From Ephemeroptericola cinctiostellae (GTDB taxonomy: Bacteria; Pseudomonadota; Gammaproteobacteria; Burkholderiales; Burkholderiaceae): 64,000 nt of DNA. Location of the stretch: the NCBI RefSeq assembly GCF_003339525.1, contig NZ_CP031124.1, positions 2,480,001-2,544,000 on the forward strand. Reading direction: 5' to 3'. Below the pieces are notes generated by a model. The model was not told where the DNA came from. It saw only the letters and a list, made by a program, of their open reading frames with translations, and made no database searches. Each line of letters starts with the position of its first letter. Within the stretch, counting starts at the first letter, position 1. A program made the position numbers and the translations under genes. Below are positions 1-8,715 of the stretch, one piece after another.

Positions 1-1
1 G

Positions 2-877
2 TACTACGATTTTTCGCAAGTCATCGATACGTCACTGTTGTGGTTTTTTGAGGGCGTGACCAGTTATTACGATGATTTAATCATGTACCGCACGGGGCTT
101 TTGGATGAAACGCAGTACCTGAAAAAACTTGAAAACTGCTACAACGCGGTGGTGCAGCACGATGGCGTCAACGTGCAAACGGCGCATGAGAGCGGCTGGT
201 ACGCTTGGACAAAATACTATCAAGTGTCGCCCAACACGCCCAATGCGGTGGTGAGCTACTACAGCAAAGGGGCGTTGATTGCTTTGGCGATGGATCTGTT
301 CATCCGCGAACACAGCGCGGGACGTTTTTCACTCGACGATGTGATGCGCGATCTGTGGACATGGTTTGGCCGTGATTTTTATGCGCTGTACCCACAGGGC
401 TTGGCACGCGGCGTAACAGAAGCAGACATCGTGGCCTCGGTGTCACATTTTGCAGGCACGGATTCACGTGATTTTTTCAATCAAGCACTGCACAGCACTG
501 ATGCTTTGCCTTTACGCGAAGCCCTTGGCAAGCTCGGCGTGACCCTGTCCGAACCGAAAAACAGTGTCGCACAGCTCGGTGCGACTTCAAAAAAAGTCGA
601 TGGCGGTTGGCAAATCCAGCGTGTCCTCAACAACAGTGCGGCACAAAATGCAGGCCTCGCGCCCGATGATGTGTTGCTGACATTTGATCGCATTCGCCTC
701 AACGCCGCGCCCGATGATGTTCTTGCCCGAATCAATATCGGTGCACAAGTCACGGCGCATTTTCTGCGCGACGACGTGTTGCACGACACCACCCTCATCA
801 ACTCACCCGCGCCGCACGGCGTGTACGCACTAAGTTTGAGCGAAGGTCACACACAGGTATTCAATAAAACAGCATGA
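2..877 (+). CDS. M61-family metallopeptidase with PDZ domain (3' part only)
   Basis: The reading frame is open from the first complete codon of the window, so the gene starts outside it. The segment LLWFFEGVTSYYDDL is typical of the M61 (glycyl-aminopeptidase-like) family; its Glu is the expected third zinc ligand, and the HExxH helix would lie upstream of the window. After a helical region, roughly the last 90 residues form a PDZ-like domain (NSAAQNAGLAPDDVLLTFD). In this family the PDZ domain probably helps bind peptide substrates. The stop codon overlaps the anmK start (ATGA), suggesting co-transcription with anmK. The family is clear; the natural substrate is not known. Confidence 0.85.
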   Translation, partial: YYDFSQVIDTSLLWFFEGVTSYYDDLIMYRTGLLDETQYLKKLENCYNAVVQHDGVNVQTAHESGWYAWTKYYQVSPNTPNAVVSYYSKGALIALAMDLFIREHSAGRFSLDDVMRDLWTWFGRDFYALYPQGLARGVTEADIVASVSHFAGTDSRDFFNQALHSTDALPLREALGKLGVTLSEPKNSVAQLGATSKKVDGGWQIQRVLNNSAAQNAGLAPDDVLLTFDRIRLNAAPDDVLARINIGAQVTAHFLRDDVLHDTTLINSPAPHGVYALSLSEGHTQVFNKTA

Positions 878-1977
878 ACAATCAACCTCACATTTACCTC
901 GGCGTGATGTCGGGTACCAGCCTTGACGGTGCAGATGTTGTCGCACTTGAAGTCGCTGATGGCCATTTTGAAGTCATTGGTGCATTTTCCACCCCTTTTA
1001 ATGAAAGCTTACGCGCGTCGTGCTTGCATTTACAAAGCGCACAGGCAGATGAAATTCATACTGCCCAGCTCGTCGCCAATCAACTGGCGGATCTGTACAG
1101 CCAAACGATCAACGCATTGATGGCCGATCTAGAACTCACGCCTGCTGAGGTTAAAGCCGTTGGCGTGCATGGTCAGACCATTCGTCACCGCCCTGAGCTG
1201 AGTTACACCGTACAACTGAATCAGCCGGCACGCATCGCGGAGCAAACGGGTTTAACCGTGGTGTCCGATTTTCGTGCTCGCGATTTGGCTGCTGGCGGTC
1301 ACGGAGCGCCGCTGGTGCCTGCTTTTCACGATGCGTTGTGGCGACTGACCGACAAAAATCGAGTAGTGGTTAATATTGGCGGCTTTGCCAACATCAGCGT
1401 GCTCAATGTGCATCAAGCGACATTCGGTTTTGACACCGGCCCTGGCAATGTATTGATGGATTTATGGGTCGCCCATCACCAAGGACTTACTTATGATGCC
1501 AATGGGGCTTGGGCTGCACAGGGGCAAATCGATGCGCCATTGCTCACCCGCATGTTGGCCGATCCTTATTTTCAGCAACCCGCCCCCAAAAGCACAGGGC
1601 GAGATTATTTCAACTGGAATTGGTTAAATGACCAGTGCACCCACCATCCGAAAGTGAGTGCGATTGATGTGCAAGCCACCCTGCTCGCGTTGACGGCGCA
1701 CAGCATCGCGCAAGACATCCACAAAGCCAGTCCTGAGTGTCATGACATCGTTGTCGCTGGCGGCGGTGCATTGAACCGTGCGTTGATGCTTGAACTGCAA
1801 ATGCTTTGCCACTGCCCAGTCACCAACAGCGGCACTTTGGGCATTGATCCGATGCACTTGGAGGGCGCGGCCTTTGCTTGGCTGGCGTATCGCACCATGA
1901 ACCATTTGAGCGGCAACTTGCCCGCCGTCACAGGCGCGCGCGGAGAGCGAATTTTGGGGCACATCACCCCAGCCTAA
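874..1977 (+). CDS. anmK: Anhydro-N-acetylmuramic acid kinase
   Basis: AnmK uses ATP to phosphorylate 1,6-anhydro-N-acetylmuramic acid while opening the anhydro ring, giving MurNAc-6-phosphate; it works in cytoplasmic peptidoglycan recycling. The 367-residue length is normal for the family. The N-terminal signature GVMSGTSLDGAD (phosphate-binding loop), the middle segment VVNIGGFANIS and the nucleotide-binding FDTGPGNVLMD are all present, as is the C-terminal VAGGGALNRALM loop of the ASKHA fold. The start ATG overlaps the preceding peptidase stop by 4 bases, so translation is probably coupled. Apparently intact. Confidence 0.95.
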   Translation: MNNQPHIYLGVMSGTSLDGADVVALEVADGHFEVIGAFSTPFNESLRASCLHLQSAQADEIHTAQLVANQLADLYSQTINALMADLELTPAEVKAVGVHGQTIRHRPELSYTVQLNQPARIAEQTGLTVVSDFRARDLAAGGHGAPLVPAFHDALWRLTDKNRVVVNIGGFANISVLNVHQATFGFDTGPGNVLMDLWVAHHQGLTYDANGAWAAQGQIDAPLLTRMLADPYFQQPAPKSTGRDYFNWNWLNDQCTHHPKVSAIDVQATLLALTAHSIAQDIHKASPECHDIVVAGGGALNRALMLELQMLCHCPVTNSGTLGIDPMHLEGAAFAWLAYRTMNHLSGNLPAVTGARGERILGHITPA

Positions 1978-2010
1978 GCACCGCCAGTCTCGCTATTTAT
2001 CCAAAAAAAC

Positions 2011-2050
2011 AGTATAATTTCCCTTTATTTTTAATGCATTAGGAACACCC
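2011..2050 (+). promoter_or_regulatory. Candidate promoter and RBS of trhO
   Basis: A perfect TATAAT hexamer sits at 2013-2018, about 30 bases before the ATG, and AGGAA at 2041-2045 is a reasonable ribosome-binding site. No convincing -35 box was found at 16-18 bases upstream, so this is a tentative sigma70 call. Confidence 0.35.
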
Positions 2051-3034
2051 ATGTCTCAAATCGTCGTCTGCGCCTTGTATAAGTTTGTTGATTTACCTCA
2101 ATTTGAAGACCTGCGCCAACCCCTGCTCGACGTCATGGAAACCCATCACATTCGCGGCACGCTGTTACTCGCCAAAGAAGGCATCAATGGCACCGTCGCA
2201 GGCACACAAACAGCAATCGACGAGTTGCGTACATGGCTCAACGAACAATCAGGGCTGGACCACATCGTCTGCAAATTTTCATACCACGATGACATGCCTT
2301 TCAACCGCAGCAAAGTGAAACTGAAAAAAGAAATCGTCACCATGGGCATTGAAGGCATTGACCCGCGTCGCGTCGTTGGCACCTACGTACAACCCAAAGA
2401 CTGGAATGCCCTGATTGCCGATCCAGATGTGGTTGTGGTTGACACCCGCAACGACTATGAATTTGAAATCGGCACATTCAAACGCGCCCTAAACCCGCAC
2501 ACTGAATCATTCCGTGAATTTCCAGCCTATGTGAAAGAACACCTTGACCCAAGCAAACACAAAAAAGTCGCCATGTTTTGCACGGGCGGTATCCGCTGCG
2601 AAAAATCAACGGCTTATTTGAAAGAGCAAGGTTTTGACGAGGTCTACCACCTGCAAGGCGGCATCCTCAAATACCTCGAAGAAGTGCCAGAAGCCGACAG
2701 CTTATGGGAAGGCGAATGTTTTGTATTCGATGAACGCGTCGCGGTCAACCACCAACTTGAAAAAGGGCAATACGACCAATGCCATGCCTGCCGCTACCCC
2801 ATCACAGAAGCCGACAAAAACAGCCCCAAATTCCAGTACCAAGTCAGTTGTCCACATTGCTTTGACTCACTCGACGAAGATAAAAAAGCCCGCCTCCTCG
2901 AACGCGGCAAACAAGTCCGCCTCGCAGCTGAACGTGGCGAATCACACATTGGCGGTGATGTGAAAAAGATTGCAGCGGAACGGCATGATGCAAAAAAAGC
3001 CCAGCGGGCAGCCGATCGAGCCAAAGCGTTATAA
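2051..3034 (+). CDS. trhO: tRNA uridine(34) hydroxylase, rhodanese-fold
   Basis: TrhO (YceA) performs oxygen-dependent hydroxylation of uridine 34 in some tRNAs, the first step toward 5-(carboxy)methoxyuridine at the wobble position. At 327 residues the protein has the usual order: an N-terminal acylphosphatase-like domain ([16 protein letters not shown]...), a rhodanese domain with the catalytic Cys in [11 protein letters not shown] near residue 180, and a C-terminal Cys-rich part (CHACRYP...CPHCF) that may bind metal. It is monocistronic by appearance: a likely -10 box lies upstream and a strong hairpin terminator follows. Confidence 0.93.
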   Translation: MSQIVVCALYKFVDLPQFEDLRQPLLDVMETHHIRGTLLLAKEGINGTVAGTQTAIDELRTWLNEQSGLDHIVCKFSYHDDMPFNRSKVKLKKEIVTMGIEGIDPRRVVGTYVQPKDWNALIADPDVVVVDTRNDYEFEIGTFKRALNPHTESFREFPAYVKEHLDPSKHKKVAMFCTGGIRCEKSTAYLKEQGFDEVYHLQGGILKYLEEVPEADSLWEGECFVFDERVAVNHQLEKGQYDQCHACRYPITEADKNSPKFQYQVSCPHCFDSLDEDKKARLLERGKQVRLAAERGESHIGGDVKKIAAERHDAKKAQRAADRAKAL

Positions 3035-3073
3035 ACACAAATTAAAATGTGCATTTAAAAAACCGTTAAATCC

Positions 3074-3110
3074 AAAAGAGCCGCTTGATGTCAACACAAG
3101 CGGCTCTTTT
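3074..3110 (+). terminator. Rho-independent terminator after trhO
   Basis: A perfect 14-bp inverted repeat (AAAAGAGCCGCTTG at 3074-3087 and its complement at 3097-3110) with a 9-base loop ends in TTTT. It can act in both directions and lies between trhO and the convergent RTX gene. Confidence 0.85.
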
Positions 3111-3269
3111 GATGGTAAAACGCATGGCTTTATCCGATGTATGGTGTTCGGTTTTTTTTATCTGAGGCTCACATTTGCTCAGCCCCCACAAACCTTTATT
3201 CCAAAAAACGCAAAACAACAACTTAATAACTTTTTTCAATTAACCTGATTAACTGAACAACTGAAATCG

Positions 3270-4358
3270 TTAAGAAGCCCCTCCTCCTGGTGCCCCCCAC
3301 AAACTGTTTAAAGTCACACCCAACACATCCATATAAGCTTGGGTTAATGTTGTCTGCCCCATAGGTGGCGGACTCAGTGACGACATCGCAACCACCAAAG
3401 CATCCACATTGGCCGCACCTAAAAACGAAGAACCCGTTATTGAACTCACCCCAACATCAGCCTGCCCACCCGTTCCAACATACCAATTTGCAACAGACAC
3501 TTGATTGCTTGTACCAATGACGGAGATCTTCAAAGCATTGCCACTTTTAGCAAACCACAGCTGAGTATAATCAACATCAAAACCAAGGTAATCATTGACA
3601 GAGCCCACAGGATTATTTGCAGCCCCTACAATCGTATCGAGACCAAAATCACCATTAAATAAAAACACATCACGCTCAACACTGGAGCCAATCAAACGAT
3701 CATTGCCTTGTCCACCATCAACCATCACAATGCCATAACCATTATATCCAGTGCCACTTTCACTGTATATTGTGTCATTTCCATCCCCGCCCATCACGGT
3801 TTCGCTAAAGCCAATCCCTGCATGGAGCACATCATTGCCCTCACCACCATCAATAAAGTTGTCTCCTTCATTGCCATATATGGTGTCATTTCCCAATCCA
3901 CCATACACCACATCATTGCCCAAACCTGCCCTTAAGTAATCAGCCCCATCGCCACCATCCATGACATCATCACCATCACCACCATACAATGAATCCGCCC
4001 CTAGCCCCCCCATCAAGGTGTCATTGCCAGCACCTGCACTAAGGTAGTCGATGTCATCGCCACCATCCAACAGATCATCACCAGCACCACCATACAGTGA
4101 ATCTCGACCCTCATCACCGTAAAGAAAGTCATTGCCTAGGCCTCCATTCAGAGAATCGTCACCTGCACCGCCATACAACACGTCTAAACCCACACCCCCA
4201 ATCAAAGAATCATTGCCGTCGCCGCCCCAAATCACATCATCGCCAGAACCACCCGATAAATAATCATTGCCCTCAAAACCAAATATGGTGTCGTCGCCAG
4301 CCAAACCGCTCAATGTGTCATAGAGGGATGTACCAATCAACACAAGTCCTGTTGCCAT
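3270..4358 (-). CDS. RTX (hemolysin-type calcium-binding repeat) protein
   Basis: This 362-residue protein is mostly Gly/Asp-rich nonapeptide repeats of the form GGxGxDxLx, running from near the N-terminus to about residue 230. Such repeats fold into a calcium-loaded beta-roll outside the cell. A following stretch (LWFAKSGNALKISVIGTSNQVSVANWY) matches the hemolysin-type calcium-binding related domain. There is no Sec signal; proteins of this type normally leave by a type I secretion system using a C-terminal signal, but no T1SS genes are in this window. The ATG at 4358 was chosen because AGGAGG lies 5 bases before it; an ATG 7 codons upstream has no such site. No catalytic domain is visible, so the role is unknown (adhesion, matrix or S-layer-like are possibilities). 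Confidence 0.85.
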   Translation of the reverse strand: MATGLVLIGTSLYDTLSGLAGDDTIFGFEGNDYLSGGSGDDVIWGGDGNDSLIGGVGLDVLYGGAGDDSLNGGLGNDFLYGDEGRDSLYGGAGDDLLDGGDDIDYLSAGAGNDTLMGGLGADSLYGGDGDDVMDGGDGADYLRAGLGNDVVYGGLGNDTIYGNEGDNFIDGGEGNDVLHAGIGFSETVMGGDGNDTIYSESGTGYNGYGIVMVDGGQGNDRLIGSSVERDVFLFNGDFGLDTIVGAANNPVGSVNDYLGFDVDYTQLWFAKSGNALKISVIGTSNQVSVANWYVGTGGQADVGVSSITGSSFLGAANVDALVVAMSSLSPPPMGQTTLTQAYMDVLGVTLNSLWGAPGGGAS

Positions 4359-4584
4359 GATAACCTCCTGAAAAGTCAAATATTCACACCCATTAAAAGC
4401 ACGACACTGGATGTGATTTTACTATATCACAAAAAAATCACGAAAAAGAAGTATTTATATTTATATATAAAATCAAGAAAATAAAAATCAAACCTTCTGC
4501 ACAAAACCATCGAATGCGCCTGCTAAAAAAACAATAAAATACATACAAAACAATAAATTAAGACCAGAATCAATAACAACCCAC

Positions 4585-4613
4585 AAAAAAAATGAGCCCT
4601 CAAAAAGGGCTCA
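4585..4613 (-). terminator. Terminator of the MocR-type regulator gene
   Basis: The 8-bp stem TGAGCCCT/AGGGCTCA (4593-4600 and 4606-4613, 5-base loop) is followed on the minus strand by eight T residues. It sits just downstream of the regulator stop codon. The rest of 4359-4584 is AT-rich with no gene; it should contain the RTX promoter. Confidence 0.85.
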
Positions 4614-4638
4614 CTGAAAAATCAAAAGATATAATTAA

Positions 4639-6147
4639 CTACTTTGGTTCAATTTCAGATAAATAGATCTTTAACCACGCCAAAAATTCACTCGAAGTCC
4701 GCGCCACATTCAAACGCATGAACGTTGAAACGCCTTGATTGGGTGAAAATAACCCCCCGGGTGCAATCAACCAACCATCATTCATGGCCGCAATCGCAAG
4801 GGCATTGGTGTCCACCCCAGTATCCAGCCAAATGAACAAACCATCTTGCGTCAATGGCGGATACACCAAACCAATTTTTGGTAAATTTTCACGCAAACGG
4901 GCATGTGCATTGGCAATGCGTTGACGCAAACGTTCAAGGTGACGTCGATGCTGACCATCCGCAAGCAATCGATGAACAATCCGCTCATTCAACTCAGGGC
5001 TGACCATATTGCACAACATCTTTCGTCCCGTGATGCCTTGAATGTGCTCGGCTGGACAACACAGCACCGCGACGCGTAAATCGGCCGCCAAGCTCTTTGC
5101 AAAACCTGCGATATAAAACACCCGTTTGAATTGATCCAATGCGGCATAGCGCAATGCAGGTGCACCTTTGGCGGCACCCGCATGAAAATCACCGTAAATG
5201 TCATCCTCTAGAACATAAGCGTCGTGCTCATCCATCAAACGCAGCACTTGATAAGCCCGCGCAGGCGTCACCCCCCATGACGTCGGATTGTGCAGGACGC
5301 TGTTGGTGACATAAAGCTTTGGCTTGTCATGCTGCATGATGCGCGTCATGACTTCAATGTCAGGGCCATCTGGATCACGTGGCACGCCAATGACACGCAA
5401 ACCTTGAGCACGCAAACTGCCGTACAACCAAAACCAACTGGGGTCATCAACCAACACCGCATCACCAGGTCGTAAAAAATAACGAGCGACCAAATCAATC
5501 GCGGCAGAAACCCCTTGCGTGGTCACCATGTGCTCAGGTCGTGCCGCCATGCCAATTTTGTGTAATTGCACCACCATCTGTTCACGCAAAGGCGCATATC
5601 CTTGCACATTGCCGTAATCATAAATGTGCTCATCGCATAAGCGCACCACCGCACGTGCCGCCACACCCACTCGCTCATTCTCCAACCATGATTTAGGCAA
5701 CAAACCACTGCCTGGCGACCGATCTTCAGCAACATCGGAAAAGATGTGGCGCATCAGCCAAGTTGTGTCCAACGCATTGACATTGGCCTGCTCATTCAAG
5801 GCATCCGCTTTGGGCGCAGCAATTATTTTCTCACCCACCGATGAAGCCACATAGAAACCAGAACCTGCGCGCGAAGCCAAAACACCCGCAGCAACCAGTT
5901 TGTCATACGCATGGACGATCGTGAAACGGCTGACATCCAAACGCTCTGCCAGCTGACGCACCGATGGTACGCGTGCGCCTGGGGCATAAAAACGCATGTC
6001 AATGCGCTCACCCATCCATGCCACCACTTGGTCCACTTTATTCAAGCGGGCATCCAGTCCTTTGCCCATCGGATTGGTGCCACCGTGCACACCAAGAGAC
6101 ACCTCTTGTGTGCTGGCGATTTCGTTGTAAATTGTATCGTTGTTCAT
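4639..6147 (-). CDS. MocR-type PLP-dependent transcription regulator
   Basis: The 502-residue protein joins a GntR winged helix (VPSVRQLAERLDVSRFTIVHAYDKL, roughly residues 60-85, then the wing GVLASRAGSGFYV) to a class I aminotransferase fold. The fold has the HNPTSW segment, LEDDIYGDF (the Asp that contacts the pyridine N) and FAKSLAADLRV, where the Lys should bind PLP. Family members sense PLP or amino-acid adducts and often act on a divergent promoter. Here the gene diverges from a run of amino-acid-related enzymes and exporters, with AGTACAGT repeats between them. I chose ATG 6147; an upstream ATG at 6231 would place the start before the operator candidates. The effector is unknown; PdxR-, GabR- or TauR-like roles cannot be told apart by eye. 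Confidence 0.9.
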   Translation of the reverse strand: MNNDTIYNEIASTQEVSLGVHGGTNPMGKGLDARLNKVDQVVAWMGERIDMRFYAPGARVPSVRQLAERLDVSRFTIVHAYDKLVAAGVLASRAGSGFYVASSVGEKIIAAPKADALNEQANVNALDTTWLMRHIFSDVAEDRSPGSGLLPKSWLENERVGVAARAVVRLCDEHIYDYGNVQGYAPLREQMVVQLHKIGMAARPEHMVTTQGVSAAIDLVARYFLRPGDAVLVDDPSWFWLYGSLRAQGLRVIGVPRDPDGPDIEVMTRIMQHDKPKLYVTNSVLHNPTSWGVTPARAYQVLRLMDEHDAYVLEDDIYGDFHAGAAKGAPALRYAALDQFKRVFYIAGFAKSLAADLRVAVLCCPAEHIQGITGRKMLCNMVSPELNERIVHRLLADGQHRRHLERLRQRIANAHARLRENLPKIGLVYPPLTQDGLFIWLDTGVDTNALAIAAMNDGWLIAPGGLFSPNQGVSTFMRLNVARTSSEFLAWLKIYLSEIEPK

Positions 6148-6150
6148 TTC

Positions 6151-6218
6151 AGTACAGTTCTTAAATTGTTCGAATGATTGTATCGGTACTGTACTGTATA
6201 TTTGGAGTAAAGTACAGT
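6151..6218. promoter_or_regulatory. Candidate operator: three copies of AGTACAGT
   Basis: The 8-mer AGTACAGT occurs at 6151-6158, inverted at 6188-6195 (within GTACTGTACTGTA, 6186-6198) and again at 6211-6218. The last two form an inverted pair with 15 bases between them. They lie between the MocR-type regulator and the divergent DJ-1/PfpI gene, where such regulators usually bind. Binding is inferred, not shown. Confidence 0.55.
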
Positions 6219-6288
6219 CCACATCATACAAAAAGCAGCATACACTTTTTCACAAAACGACTCACCCAAGCGCCCACTGGACACCACC

Positions 6289-6888
6289 ATGCACATCGCC
6301 ATCCTCACCTTTGACGGCTACAATGAACTCGATTCGCTGATCGCTCTGGGCGTGCTCAACCGCAGTCGACCTGAGGGCTGGCGCATCAGCATCGCAGCCC
6401 CCACGCCCACCGTCATTTCGATGAACGGCGTGACGATTCATGCGCATGTTGATTTGGCCGAGGCCTGCACGGCTGATGCCGTCATCATTGGCAGTGGCAT
6501 GAAAACCCGTGACATCATTCAAGATCCAGCCATCATGGCGCAGCTCAAAACACTTGATCCCACACGCCAACTCATTGGCGCACAGTGCTCAGGCGCATTG
6601 ATTTTAGCGAAACTGGGGTTGCTCAACAACATCCCTGCCTGCACCGACACCATCACCAAACCTTGGGTCATCGAAGCGGGCATTGATGTGCTCAATCAAG
6701 CTTTTTTTGCACAAGGCCATGTGGCCACCGCAGGCGGCTGCTTCGCCTCAGCGTACTTGGGTGCATGGGTGCGATTGCGCTTAGAGGGTGAACAAGCGGC
6801 GCGTGATGTACTGCATTACCTTGCGCCTGTGGGCGAAAAAGACGACTACGTGGCGCGCGCCATGTCAAATATTTTGCCTTATGTATAA
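6289..6888 (+). CDS. DJ-1/PfpI family protein (class I glutamine amidotransferase-like)
   Basis: The 199-residue protein has the DJ-1/PfpI fold: it begins MHIAILTFDGYNELDSLI, with the nucleophile-elbow Cys in GAQCSGALILAKLGLL near residue 100 and a conserved segment TAGGCFASAYLGAW later. Family members act as glyoxalases or deglycases, isonitrile hydratases, amidases or redox sensors, and the sequence does not decide between these. It is the first gene of the run divergent from the MocR-type regulator, so it is probably controlled by it. There is no AraC-type DNA-binding extension. Confidence 0.82.
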   Translation: MHIAILTFDGYNELDSLIALGVLNRSRPEGWRISIAAPTPTVISMNGVTIHAHVDLAEACTADAVIIGSGMKTRDIIQDPAIMAQLKTLDPTRQLIGAQCSGALILAKLGLLNNIPACTDTITKPWVIEAGIDVLNQAFFAQGHVATAGGCFASAYLGAWVRLRLEGEQAARDVLHYLAPVGEKDDYVARAMSNILPYV

Positions 6889-6954
6889 GGCGTCTTTTAA
6901 AAGACACACAAACAAAAAACACAACAAACACATAAAAAACATCAAGGAGGCGCC

Positions 6955-7590
6955 ATGTACCACGTTCAAAACTTTCATGAATCCGACCCACAGACGTTGC
7001 GCGACCTCATCGCCGAACACCCACTGTCGACATTGATCACCCTTGACACAGAAGGCCTTAATGCCAATCTCATTCCTTTGATCTGGTTCGATGATGGCTC
7101 TGAACATGGTGCGCTGCGAGGACACGTCGCTCGCGCCAATCCATTGTGGCAACATTTCTCTAAAGACATCGACACCTTGGCGGTCTTCCAAGGACCGACG
7201 GCCTATATTTCACCGTCATGGTATGCCACCAAAGCAGAAACCCACAAAGTTGTACCGACCTACAACTACGTCACGGTGCAAGCGTATGGCACGTTGACCG
7301 TGCACGACGATGCCGCTTGGGTGTGGGCGCAAATCAATGCCCTAACCAACAGCCAAGAGGCGCGCTTTACCAATCCATGGCAAGTGAGCGATGCGCCCGA
7401 AGATTATGTGGCGCAAAACATGCGTGTGATTGTTGGCATTGAGCTGAAAATTAACCGTTTGACTGGCAAATGGAAAGTCAGCCAAAACCAACCCGCAGGC
7501 AATCAACGCACCGTTCACAGTCACCTGCAAGCAGAAGGTGACATGGCCATGGCGGCCTGCGTGCACGCACGATTCAAGGATGAAACATGA
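6955..7590 (+). CDS. FMN-binding split-barrel protein, PaiB family
   Basis: The 211-residue protein matches the PaiB / FMN-binding negative transcriptional regulator family along its length: the N-terminal MYHVQNFHESDPQTLRDLI, central VPTYNYVTVQAYG and C-terminal GIELKINRLTGKWKVSQN. It should adopt a flavin-binding split-barrel fold. In Bacillus PaiB was linked to repression of protease and sporulation genes, but most homologues are untested. A very good RBS (AAGGAGG) lies 5 bases before ATG 6955. Its stop overlaps the next start (ATGA), suggesting coupled translation with the racemase-like gene. Confidence 0.87.
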   Translation: MYHVQNFHESDPQTLRDLIAEHPLSTLITLDTEGLNANLIPLIWFDDGSEHGALRGHVARANPLWQHFSKDIDTLAVFQGPTAYISPSWYATKAETHKVVPTYNYVTVQAYGTLTVHDDAAWVWAQINALTNSQEARFTNPWQVSDAPEDYVAQNMRVIVGIELKINRLTGKWKVSQNQPAGNQRTVHSHLQAEGDMAMAACVHARFKDET

Positions 7591-8315
7591 GCGACATCAT
7601 TCCACTGCGCACCATCGGCTTGCTGGGCGGCATGAGCTGGGAATCATCGGCTTTGTATTATCGCGATATCAATCAACATGTGCGCAACACCCTCGGCGGC
7701 TTATATTCGGCTCCGATCGTTTTGGACAGCGTTAATTTTGCACAGATGGATGCTTGGCTTCGCATGGGAGCGTGGGAGCACATAGCACATCACTTGAGCC
7801 AGCGTGCGCAAGCACTTGAAGGTGCAGGCGCACACTGCATTGCGATCGCCACCAACACCATGCACAAAGTGTATGCGCACATCGCCGCAGCGGTCAACGT
7901 GCCAGTGCTGCACATTGCCACACCCACAATCGCCCAATTGCGCAACGCGGGCATCACACGCATCGCCTTTCTCGGCACGCGTTACAGCATGGAGCAGGAT
8001 TTTTTGACCCAAGTCTATCGCACAGCGGGCGTGGATGTGCTCGTGCCCAATGCGAGTGAACGTGATGTGGTGCACCACGTGATTTTCAATGAATTGTGTC
8101 AAGGCGTCGTCAACGACACTTCACGCAAGCAGTACCAAACCATCATCGCGTCATTGGCTGCGCAAGGCGCACAAGCGGTGGTACTGGGTTGCACAGAAAT
8201 CACACTATTGTTGAGTGCTGAGGATGTTAGCTTGCCGATGTTTGACACAGCGGCGTTGCATGCGCGGGCATTGGCAGATGTGGCTTTGATGCTCAATACA
8301 CCTGAAGTCATTTAG
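7587..8315 (+). CDS. Aspartate/glutamate racemase family protein with altered active site
   Basis: The 242-residue protein resembles E. coli YgeA closely in layout: TIGLLGGMSWESS at the N-terminus, LGTRYSMEQDF in the middle and VVLGCTEITLL near the C-terminus. Racemases of this group use two acid/base residues. The second Cys (LGCTE) is present, but the first, expected just before TNTMHK, is Ala (IATNTMHK; codon GCC). Some characterised homologues have Thr there and one-sided activity; Ala should not work as an acid/base. Racemization is therefore doubtful, and a lyase, isomerase or binding role is possible. It overlaps the PaiB-like gene by 4 bases. Confidence 0.85.
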   Translation: MSDIIPLRTIGLLGGMSWESSALYYRDINQHVRNTLGGLYSAPIVLDSVNFAQMDAWLRMGAWEHIAHHLSQRAQALEGAGAHCIAIATNTMHKVYAHIAAAVNVPVLHIATPTIAQLRNAGITRIAFLGTRYSMEQDFLTQVYRTAGVDVLVPNASERDVVHHVIFNELCQGVVNDTSRKQYQTIIASLAAQGAQAVVLGCTEITLLLSAEDVSLPMFDTAALHARALADVALMLNTPEVI

Positions 8316-8388
8316 TCCAACGACACGCCTTGATTTAAACAATGGTGGTTTGAGACAAACCACACCCCACGGAACAGAGCCCATCATC

Positions 8389-8715
8389 ATGCACCTTGAA
8401 ACTAAAAACGCCCTCGACACCCTCAAACTCAGCAGAGCACCATTTGCAGTCTTATTTGAGCACGGCAGTTTATCTGTCGAGATTTACAAACCCGTCGGTG
8501 AGGATTTACAGCAACCACACAGCCGCGATGAGGCTTATATCGTCATTTCTGGGCATGGCATGTTCAACAACGGTGGCACACAGCACCCATTCGTTGCAGG
8601 GGATTTTATGTTTGTGGCTGCGGGCACTGAGCATCGTTTTGAAACGTTCAGCGACGATTTTTCGACATGGGTTCTTTTTTACGGCCCAGAAGGGGGTGAG
8701 AATGCCTCACACTGA
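8389..8715 (+). CDS. Small cupin-domain protein
   Basis: This is a single-domain cupin of 108 residues. The first cupin motif appears as HSRDEAYIVISGHGMF and the second as FVAGDFMFVAAGTEHRFE, giving the His/Glu metal-site pattern. ATG 8389 (MHLETKN) was chosen because the family starts close to the barrel; an earlier in-frame start at 8350 would add an unlikely tail. The 3' end overlaps the following EamA gene by 14 bases, so the two are probably co-translated. The substrate is unknown; small cupins may be enzymes or metabolite-binding proteins. Confidence 0.8.
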   Translation: MHLETKNALDTLKLSRAPFAVLFEHGSLSVEIYKPVGEDLQQPHSRDEAYIVISGHGMFNNGGTQHPFVAGDFMFVAAGTEHRFETFSDDFSTWVLFYGPEGGENASH

